A DNA stretch of 11,869 bases. It comes from an uncultured Olsenella sp. (GTDB taxonomy: Bacteria > Actinomycetota > Coriobacteriia > Coriobacteriales > Atopobiaceae). The notes under the pieces were generated by a model. That model did no database searches, was not told the DNA's origin, and saw nothing but the letters and a program-made list of their open reading frames with translations. The stretch lies in NCBI GenBank assembly GCA_947253595.1, contig CAMXZR010000049.1, positions 1 to 11,869 of the forward strand, in the 5' to 3' direction. Below, piece by piece: positions 6,391 to 11,869 of this stretch; the stretch's first letter is position 1, and each line of letters begins with the position of its first letter. Both the position numbers and the translations under genes were made by a program.

Positions 6391-6418
6391 GGGCCAGGAC
6401 TTCTGTCCTGGCCCTTTT
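6391..6418 (+). terminator. Rho-independent terminator of the tRNA-Ala gene
   Basis: GGGCCAGGAC (6391-6400) pairs perfectly with GTCCTGGCCC (6405-6414) around a TTCT loop and is followed by TTTT (6415-6418). It begins ten bases after the encoded CCA end, so the transcript is probably a single short tRNA precursor. Confidence 0.92.
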
Positions 6419-6643
6419 GCTATGCGCATGCATCATGTCCGACTTCGTTCAGACCCGGTCTCCTTCCCCACCCTCTCCCTTCCTTGTCTTCTCCATGCTT
6501 CTCTTTGAGGCCAAGCTTGCAAATGCCCAGTTAGCACAGAGAGCGGTTCCGCGACTTGCATAGAGGCCACCGGGACTAGGAGGCCAGACGGCCAGGGAGA
6601 GGGGTCGGGCAGCCAGACGAGCAGGGGCCGGAAGGAGAACGCC
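6419..6643. other. Gene-free stretch between the tRNA and rpoD terminators
   Basis: Nothing recognisable is encoded here. Two overlapping - strand open frames (6433-6723 and 6449-6721) have no domain, no good ribosome-binding site, and start inside the 3' untranslated region and terminator of rpoD, so they were not called. A 10-base inverted repeat CCCTCTCCCT / AGGGAGAGGG (6471-6480 and 6594-6603) flanks the centre. The top strand is pyrimidine-rich at 6450-6500 and purine-rich near 6590-6640, consistent with a long weak fold. Confidence 0.4.
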
Positions 6644-6681
6644 AAAAGAAAGCTCCCCCACCCACGGAGGGGCGAGGGAGC
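6644..6681 (-). terminator. Rho-independent terminator of the rpoD operon
   Basis: On the - strand GCTCCCTCGCCC pairs with GGGTGGGGGAGC (12 bp including two G-T wobbles) around loop CTCCGT, followed by a T-rich run TTTCTTTT (complement of 6644-6651). It lies about 60 bases after the rpoD stop codon and ends the truB-ribF-dnaG-rpoD transcript, which converges on the tRNA gene. Confidence 0.85.
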
Positions 6682-6742
6682 CATGGGTCGGCCCGGGACC
6701 AATCTGTCGTATGCGAGGCACATCTCAAGCCTGCAGGCCAGC

Positions 6743-8107
6743 TCAGTCCTCCATGTAGTCTTTCAGCCTGCCAGAGCGGGAGGGGTGACGGAGCTTGGCC
6801 AAGGTCTTGCTCTCTATCTGGCGGATCCTCTCGCGCGTCACGCCAAACTCCCGACCGACCTCCTCGAGGGTGCGGGGGTGCCCGTCCTCCAGGCCGAAGC
6901 GGAACTTGATGACCTTGCGCTCGCGGTCGGCCAGGCTGTCGAGCACCTGCTCAAGCTGCTCGCGCAGCATCGAGTCGCTCGCCGCCTCGGGGGGTGCCAC
7001 GGCGCTGGAGTCCTCGATGAAGTCGCCCAGCTGGGAGTCCTCCTCCTCGCCGATGGGCGTCTCGAGCGAGACGGGCTCCTGGCTGATCTTCTGGATCTCC
7101 CTCACGCGGTCGGCGGTGATGCCCATCTCCTCGCCGATCTCCTCCGGAGTGGGGTCGCGGCCTAGGTCCTGCAGGAGCTGCCTCTGCACGCGGACGAGCT
7201 TGTTGATGGTCTCGACCATGTGCACGGGAATGCGAATCGTGCGCGCCTGGTCGGCAATGGCGCGCGTGATGGCCTGGCGAATCCACCAGGTGGCGTAGGT
7301 CGAGAACTTGAAGCCCTTGGTGTAGTCGAACTTCTCGACCGCGCGGATGAGGCCCAGGTTGCCCTCCTGAATCAGGTCCAGGAACAGCATGCCGCGACCG
7401 ACGTAGCGCTTGGCGATGGAGACGGTGAGACGCAGGTTCGCGCTGATGAGCGCCTGCTTCGCCTCGAGACCCACCTGCTCGATGCGCATGAGGCGGCGCA
7501 TCTCGGCGCGGGTGAGCTCGAGCTCGCCGTCGTCCGCCGCCTCGAGCTTCTGCGACGCCTCGGTGCCTGCCTCGATCTTCATGGCGAGGTTGACCTCCTC
7601 GGAGGCGGTCAGCAGGTCGACCTTGCCGATCTCCTTGAGGTACATGCGGACGGGGTCGCCCGTGAGCATGACGGTGGAGCTGTCCGTGCGGCGGGCACGG
7701 GCGCGGGAGGAGCGCTTGCGGGGCTTGTTCTTGGGGGCAGAGCGCAGGACCTCGTTGGCGGCGCGGGCCTCGGCGCGGGCCTCCTTGATGCCGCTGTCCT
7801 CATCGTCCTCATCCTCGTCCTCGAGCTCCTCGTCATTCTCGTCGAGCTCGTCCAGCTCGTCGTCGTCCTCGGGGCTGTCCTTGGGGGTGGACACCTCGCC
7901 ATCGCTCGTGATATGGACGCCCTTGGCGCGCACCGCGTCATAGAGGTCCGAGAGCTCGTCGTCGTCCACGTCGAGCTCCCCTATGGCCACCTGGACGTCG
8001 TCCTCGGTCACCGACCTGGAGTCGGAAGCCTGCTTGACGAGCCTCTCGACGACGCCCTGGAGCTCGTCGGTGAGGTTGGGAACGGAGCTGTTCTTCTTGT
8101 CTGCCAC
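6743..8107 (-). CDS. rpoD: RNA polymerase primary sigma factor RpoD (SigA)
   Basis: The housekeeping sigma factor, which directs RNA polymerase to -35/-10 promoters. Counting from the GTG at 8107 (454 residues): a region 1.1-like N-terminus at 10-65; an acidic stretch at 80-104 in which 21 of 25 residues are Asp or Glu; a basic cluster at 126-140; region 1.2 from 151 (DPVRMYLKEIG); regions 2.1-2.4 at about 222-297 with the melting/recognition helix FSTYATWWIRQAITRAI at 268-284; region 3 at about 298-360; and region 4.2 helix-turn-helix at about 412-445 with GVTRERIRQIE. The frame permits a GTG five codons earlier (8122), but AAGGA stands five to six bases before the 8107 GTG, which gives MADKKNSSV as N-terminus. 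It follows dnaG by 42 bases, as in the macromolecular-synthesis operons of many bacteria. A good terminator follows. Confidence 0.97.
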   Translation of the reverse strand: MADKKNSSVPNLTDELQGVVERLVKQASDSRSVTEDDVQVAIGELDVDDDELSDLYDAVRAKGVHITSDGEVSTPKDSPEDDDELDELDENDEELEDEDEDDEDSGIKEARAEARAANEVLRSAPKNKPRKRSSRARARRTDSSTVMLTGDPVRMYLKEIGKVDLLTASEEVNLAMKIEAGTEASQKLEAADDGELELTRAEMRRLMRIEQVGLEAKQALISANLRLTVSIAKRYVGRGMLFLDLIQEGNLGLIRAVEKFDYTKGFKFSTYATWWIRQAITRAIADQARTIRIPVHMVETINKLVRVQRQLLQDLGRDPTPEEIGEEMGITADRVREIQKISQEPVSLETPIGEEEDSQLGDFIEDSSAVAPPEAASDSMLREQLEQVLDSLADRERKVIKFRFGLEDGHPRTLEEVGREFGVTRERIRQIESKTLAKLRHPSRSGRLKDYMED

Positions 8108-8149
8108 TGGTTTCCTTTCCACGCAAGGGCGTAGGGAATGGTACCCAAT

Positions 8150-10051
8150 TTACGGGTTCACTAACGACGAGATGCGCCTTCCTAGCTCGGCAATACGCTT
8201 CTGCACGGCAGTCGCCTGCCGGAAGAGCTCCGCAGACCCCTCGTCCGGAACCGAGGAGGAGCTCCTGAGGCGCGCCTTCATGGACCTGACGGAGCGTCGG
8301 CAGCTCCAGAGCTCGACCACGTCCAGGAGGAAGGAGGCTTGCTCGGCGCTGGTCATGCCGGAGACGAGCTGGAGCCTGCCGCCAGCGAGGAGGCGCGGGG
8401 CCTCGGCAACCATGGACGTCGCGGCAGCAACTACCTCGGCGGGAGAGGCTCCCTCCGGCGTGGCGAGCATGGCCCAGGCCATAGACTCGTGACGGGAGTC
8501 CACCCAGGAGAAGGACGCGATGCGGTCGGCGTCGGGACGTATGGCCTCGATGTCCTTCGCCATGAGCGAGAGGAGCTCCCGCTCGGCCGTTGCCTGCATG
8601 CGCTCGTCGCTCGAGAGCGCCGAGAGGCCGATGGGCGCACCGTAGGTCGAGGGCTCGTCGCAGTCGCCGTAGGCCTCGGTCGGCAGGTACTCGTCCGACG
8701 AGGCCGCTGCGGTCGTCGCCGCAGACGCGCGCGCGGCTCCCCCTCCCACATCCTGGCCGCGCCTGCGCTGCGCCTGGCGGTGCACGTGGCGCCTGGTCTC
8801 CTCCACGCTCGTGCCCAGGAGGTCCGCCAGCTGCGTCGCGTAGCCGTCAAGCAGAATGGAGCCGTCGAGAGGGGCGAGGAGGGCGGCCATCTGCTCGAGC
8901 GCGGCCACGCGGCGTCCCGGCACGCTCAGGTCCATGTCCGCAAGGCGCTTCTCGAACACGAAGTCCATGAGCGGACGCGACTCGGCGATGCGTGCGCGGA
9001 GCTCGTCCGCGCCATGGTCGCCCAGGTACTCGGCGGGGTCCTGCCCTCCAGGGAGCACCACACACCTCAGCTCCACCGAGGTCTTGTCGATGTACTGGAT
9101 GGCGCGCTCCGCGGCCCGCTGGCCGGCCTCGTCGCCGTCGAACATGCAGACGATCCGCGACTTGGCGAAGCGCTCGACCATGCGCACGTGGTCGAGGGTA
9201 AGCGCCGTGCCCAGGGCTGCGACGGCGTTCGTGATACCCGCCTCGTGCATGGCGATGACGTCGGTGTAGCCCTCACAGACGATGGCCTCGCCACTGGCCA
9301 CCATGGACTCCTTGGCCCGGTGGAAGGCGAAGAGGTGCTTGCCCTTGTGGAAGACGCGAGTCTCCTTGGTGTTGAGGTACTTGGGCTTGGCATCCGCGAG
9401 CACGCGGCCCCCGAAGCCGATCGTGCGGCCCTGCTCGTCGTGGATGGGGAACATCACCCGGTCGAAGAAGCGGTCGCGCGGCCCTCCCCTGCCGTCCAGC
9501 GCGAGGTCGGCGGCAAGCATCTCCTGGGGGGAGAAGCCCCTGGTGCGCAGGTACGAGACGAGCTGTCCGTGACCGGAGGCGTAGCCCAGGCCCCAGCGGC
9601 GGCAGACCGCGGACCCGAAGCCGCGACCCGCCAGGTAGGCGCGGCCCGCCGCAGGCCCCTCTCCCCTGCCCCTCATGAGCAAGGTCGAGTAAAAGTCCTC
9701 TGCCGCGGCGAGGCAGTCGACGATCCGGTTTCGCTTGGGTCCCTTGGGCCCCGCCGCTCTCTCCTCGCTGAGCTCGATGCCCGCGCGGTCGGCCAGGTAT
9801 CGGATGGAGTCGGGGAAGTCCAGGCTCTCGCGCTTCATCACGTAGGCGAAGAGGTCTCCGCCCTCGCCGCATCCGAAGCACTTCCATAGACCCGTGGAGG
9901 GGTTCACGTGGAAGGAGGGGCTCTTCTCGTGGTGGAAGGGGCAGCACCCCCAGTAGTCGGCCCCGCGGCGGCGAAGCTCCACCGTCTCGCCCACCAGCTG
10001 CAGGATGTCGGTGGCCTGACGCACCCGCTCCTTGTCCTCGTCGGTGATCAA
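8150..10051 (-). CDS. dnaG: DNA primase DnaG
   Basis: The replication primase, 633 residues, making RNA primers at the fork. The N-terminal CHC2 zinc module has ligands C37, H40, C58 and C61 in CPFH and CFGC. The TOPRIM catalytic core carries EGYTDV (E260) and the metal-binding DGDEAGQ (D305, D307), and the RNA-polymerase-like domain shows RFFDRVMFPI at 194-203 and PGGQDP at 334-339. After about residue 425 an Ala/Ser/Gly-rich linker leads to a poorly conserved C-terminal domain expected to contact the DnaB helicase. The start is TTG at 10049-10051: it is preceded at 7 bases by a near-perfect GGAGGTGA and overlaps the ribF stop (TTGA), while the next in-frame Met would cut the zinc module. 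Upstream extension of the frame runs into ribF and is rejected. Confidence 0.97.
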   Translation of the reverse strand: MITDEDKERVRQATDILQLVGETVELRRRGADYWGCCPFHHEKSPSFHVNPSTGLWKCFGCGEGGDLFAYVMKRESLDFPDSIRYLADRAGIELSEERAAGPKGPKRNRIVDCLAAAEDFYSTLLMRGRGEGPAAGRAYLAGRGFGSAVCRRWGLGYASGHGQLVSYLRTRGFSPQEMLAADLALDGRGGPRDRFFDRVMFPIHDEQGRTIGFGGRVLADAKPKYLNTKETRVFHKGKHLFAFHRAKESMVASGEAIVCEGYTDVIAMHEAGITNAVAALGTALTLDHVRMVERFAKSRIVCMFDGDEAGQRAAERAIQYIDKTSVELRCVVLPGGQDPAEYLGDHGADELRARIAESRPLMDFVFEKRLADMDLSVPGRRVAALEQMAALLAPLDGSILLDGYATQLADLLGTSVEETRRHVHRQAQRRRGQDVGGGAARASAATTAAASSDEYLPTEAYGDCDEPSTYGAPIGLSALSSDERMQATAERELLSLMAKDIEAIRPDADRIASFSWVDSRHESMAWAMLATPEGASPAEVVAAATSMVAEAPRLLAGGRLQLVSGMTSAEQASFLLDVVELWSCRRSVRSMKARLRSSSSVPDEGSAELFRQATAVQKRIAELGRRISSLVNP

Positions 10052-11148
10052 GCCCTCACCTCCCCCCGCGCGAGGTCCTGCCCCAACGCGACGGCGCGGT
10101 CGCCAAGATGCTCGCGTACCCATCCTATGTTGCCCCGTACGACCCGCTCAAGCTCCTCCAGCGAGTCGAAGGGCCGGGAGTCCCTGAGCCATCGGGCGAG
10201 CGAGACCCGCACCCTCCGGCCGTAGAGGTCGCCTCGGAAGCCCAGGAGGTTTGCCTCGAGGAAGGAGTGGTCTGCACCGGAGAAGCTCGGGGGCGCTCCC
10301 ACGTTGATCGCGGCGGGCCAGGAGCTGCCCCGCGCGCTCACGAAGCCCGCGTAGACGCCCTGCCCGGGCACGCAGGCCTCCCGCGAGTACGAGACATTGG
10401 CCGTAGGGAAGCCGAAGGAGGTTCCCTCTCCCCTGCCGTGGACGACCACGCCGCCCACGAAGTGGAGGCGGCCCAGCAGCTCCGCAGCCTCCTCCACGCG
10501 GCCATCGTGCACGAGGCCACGGATGCGCGTGGCCGAGATGTGCTCCCCGCCCGAGCGGGCGAGCTCGTGACAGTGGGAGTCCACGCCCAGGGAGGAGGCC
10601 ACCGCAGCAAGCTCGGCGGGCCCGCCCTCGGCTCCCCGGCCGAAGCGGAAGTTGCTCCCCACGTGAATCGAGACGGGGCGCAGGGCACCCTCGAACGCGG
10701 TGGAGAGGAACGCGTCGTACGGGGTCGCGGCGAGCTCGGGGGTAAAGTCGAGCAGGAGCACGGCGTCGGCCCCAGCGAGGAGCAGACCCCGGACGCGGTC
10801 CGAGGTCTCGAGGAGGCGGGAGGAGGGACGCGAGCCAGAGATCAGCTCGGTCGGGTCCGGGTCGAAGGCGACCGCAACGCAGGCGAGGGCGAGCGCATCG
10901 GCCTCGGTGCGCGCGTGGGCGAGCAGTTCCTGGTGCCCCCGATGGACGCCGTCGAAGGCACCGATGCAGGCGACGCAGGGAAGGGGTCCAGCCTGTTCGA
11001 GACCGGACCGCAGGAAGAGCTTCCCTCCCCGAACCAGGTGCGTCGTCGCCGCGACACGCCCTCCCAGGAGGAGTGACCCCCTGACGAGCTCCGCCGCATC
11101 GGAGGCGGAGAGGGGCAGCGCGCGTCCGAGCAGCGCGCGCGCGCTCAT
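10048..11148 (-). CDS. ribF: Bifunctional riboflavin kinase / FAD synthetase RibF
   Basis: A 366-residue enzyme that phosphorylates riboflavin to FMN and adenylates FMN to FAD. The N-terminal nucleotidyltransferase domain shows GAFDGVHRGHQ (HxGH H69-H72), GSNFRFGRG at 164-172 and ISATRIRG at 204-211. The C-terminal riboflavin kinase domain shows VVHGRGEGTSFGFPTAN ending at 251, GVYAGFV from 264, the INVG strand near 281, and E298 in FLEANLLGFRGDLYG as the expected catalytic base. Typical RibF proteins reach the GNFDGVH motif about 20-25 residues in; here it is at 63, so there is an N-terminal extension of roughly 40 residues. The ATG at 11148 overlaps the truB stop by four bases (ATGA); no good in-frame start with a ribosome-binding site was found further down. 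Its own stop overlaps the dnaG TTG. Confidence 0.96.
   Translation of the reverse strand: MSARALLGRALPLSASDAAELVRGSLLLGGRVAATTHLVRGGKLFLRSGLEQAGPLPCVACIGAFDGVHRGHQELLAHARTEADALALACVAVAFDPDPTELISGSRPSSRLLETSDRVRGLLLAGADAVLLLDFTPELAATPYDAFLSTAFEGALRPVSIHVGSNFRFGRGAEGGPAELAAVASSLGVDSHCHELARSGGEHISATRIRGLVHDGRVEEAAELLGRLHFVGGVVVHGRGEGTSFGFPTANVSYSREACVPGQGVYAGFVSARGSSWPAAINVGAPPSFSGADHSFLEANLLGFRGDLYGRRVRVSLARWLRDSRPFDSLEELERVVRGNIGWVREHLGDRAVALGQDLARGEVRA
10052..10063 (-). promoter_or_regulatory. Strong ribosome-binding site that fixes the TTG start of dnaG
   Basis: The - strand reads GGAGGTGAGGGC immediately before TTG, with 7 bases between GGAGG and the start. It lies inside the last codons of ribF, so dnaG translation can be both coupled to ribF and independently initiated. 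This is the strongest Shine-Dalgarno match seen in the window and outweighs the rare start codon. Confidence 0.85.
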
Positions 11149-11869
11149 GGCGACACCCCGTCGATGCCCTGGGGGAAGTTGCTCCTGCAGCGGAGCCACC
11201 CGCCCGTACGCTCCCAGACCCCCAGGAGCCTGCCACCATGCACGAGGCAGCAGGACTGCCCGTCGGCCACGTCGACGCCACCGGCGCGGAGGCGACGGCC
11301 ACAGGCGACGTCGTCGAGCTCGTCCTCCGCGAGCGCGCGCGTCGGCAGCCCCAGGGCGCGGCAGGGGTCGAGACGCAGGCCGACGAGACCCGCCGCACCC
11401 AGCTCCTCGAGGCGTCCGAGCCCCACGCAGTCGCCGAGACCGACCCCGCCCGAGCTCGTGCGGCGCAGCCCCGAGAGATGCGCGGCGCTTCCGAGCTCGG
11501 CACCCAGGTCGCGCGCGATGCTCCTGATGTAGGTGCCCTTGGAGACCTCGAAGAGGCAATGCCAGGTCAGAGGTTCTTTCGAGGGCATGCCGAGCAGCTC
11601 CGCGCGCGAGATGCGCACGCTCCGCGCCTCGAGCTCGAGGGGACTTCCCGCCCGCGCGGCCTCGTAGGCGCGCTGCCCCCCCACCGAGATGGCGGAGTAT
11701 GCGGGCGGAAGCTGGTCGCGCTCCCCCACCAGGGAGGCGAGCGCGCGGATGGCCGCCTCGGGGTCAAAGAGGGCCTCGGGGACCTCCGCCGTGCGTACGA
11801 CCGCGCCCTCGGCGTCGTCCGTGTCGGTCTGGCTCCCAAACTCCACCCAGGCCTCGTATGCCTTGGAGT
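11145..11869 (-). CDS. truB: tRNA pseudouridine(55) synthase TruB, 5' end outside the window
   Basis: The C-terminal 240 or so residues of the enzyme that makes pseudouridine 55 in the T loop of tRNAs. Visible family landmarks in order are FGSQTDTDDAEG near the window edge, LPPAYSAISVGGQRAYEAARAG, TYIRSIARDLG, and GSAAHLSGLRRTSSG, followed by a C-terminal part of the PUA type ending in a short hydrophilic tail. The N-terminal part, with the GxxDPxATG catalytic aspartate loop, lies beyond base 11869, so activity cannot be judged from here. The open frame runs through the edge without an internal stop; internal GTG codons such as the one at 11846 are not the real start. truB followed by ribF is a widespread bacterial order, and the four-base ATGA overlap with ribF indicates coupling. 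Confidence 0.95.
   Translation of the reverse strand, partial: SKAYEAWVEFGSQTDTDDAEGAVVRTAEVPEALFDPEAAIRALASLVGERDQLPPAYSAISVGGQRAYEAARAGSPLELEARSVRISRAELLGMPSKEPLTWHCLFEVSKGTYIRSIARDLGAELGSAAHLSGLRRTSSGGVGLGDCVGLGRLEELGAAGLVGLRLDPCRALGLPTRALAEDELDDVACGRRLRAGGVDVADGQSCCLVHGGRLLGVWERTGGWLRCRSNFPQGIDGVSP

Noticed and set aside
6433..6723. Two overlapping - strand open frames of 90-96 codons after rpoD
   Set aside because: They begin in the rpoD 3' region and run through its terminator hairpin; composition is Trp/Pro/Leu/Arg-rich with no domain.
8339..9889. 516-codon + strand open frame opposite dnaG
   Set aside because: Shadow frame of dnaG: no domain, low-complexity composition, no ribosome-binding site; dnaG motifs on the other strand are intact.
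11149..11559. Upstream extension of the ribF frame to 11559
   Set aside because: The extension overlaps truB, is Arg/Pro/Gly-rich without domains, and the ATG at 11148 overlaps the truB stop in a standard ATGA junction.

Overview
The window is about two-thirds G+C and densely packed with long same-strand operons. Gene content and protein style (a SigA with an acidic N-terminal linker, an adjacent dnaG, a group I ECF transporter cassette, a CCA-encoding tRNA gene) suggest a high-GC Gram-positive, most likely a member of the Actinomycetota and possibly of the Coriobacteriia (Olsenella/Atopobium-like). That placement is inferred from protein appearance, not from a database search. No mobile element, CRISPR array or phage gene is visible.

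Layout. (1) Bases 3-74 (+) are the RGG-rich last 23 codons of a gene, closed by a strong terminator hairpin at 125-158. (2) Bases 223-5960 (-) are six genes that read like one transcription unit. In transcription order they are a PGM2/PgcA-type phosphosugar mutase, a Udp-like nucleoside phosphorylase, an ECF transporter S component, EcfT, EcfA1 and EcfA2. (3) Bases 5961-6304 are a divergent intergenic region with the likely operon leader on one side and a good sigma-70-type promoter for the tRNA on the other. (4) Bases 6305-6418 (+) hold tRNA-Ala(GGC) and its terminator. (5) Bases 6419-6742 are gene-free apart from the rpoD terminator. (6) Bases 6743-11869 (-) are truB (5' end outside the window), ribF, dnaG and rpoD. 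truB/ribF and ribF/dnaG overlap by four bases each, and rpoD follows dnaG after 42 bases.

How the genes work together. The six-gene cassette makes a coherent salvage route: ECF-mediated uptake of a nucleoside (inferred), phosphorolysis to base plus (deoxy)ribose-1-phosphate, and isomerisation of that pentose-1-phosphate to the 5-phosphate by the mutase. The transport substrate cannot be read from sequence. EcfA2 has a degenerate ABC signature (LSDRK in place of LSGGQ) while EcfA1 is canonical, so the ATPase pair is predicted to be asymmetric. The truB-ribF-dnaG-rpoD block joins tRNA modification, flavin cofactor synthesis, the replication primase and the housekeeping sigma factor in one tightly coupled unit.
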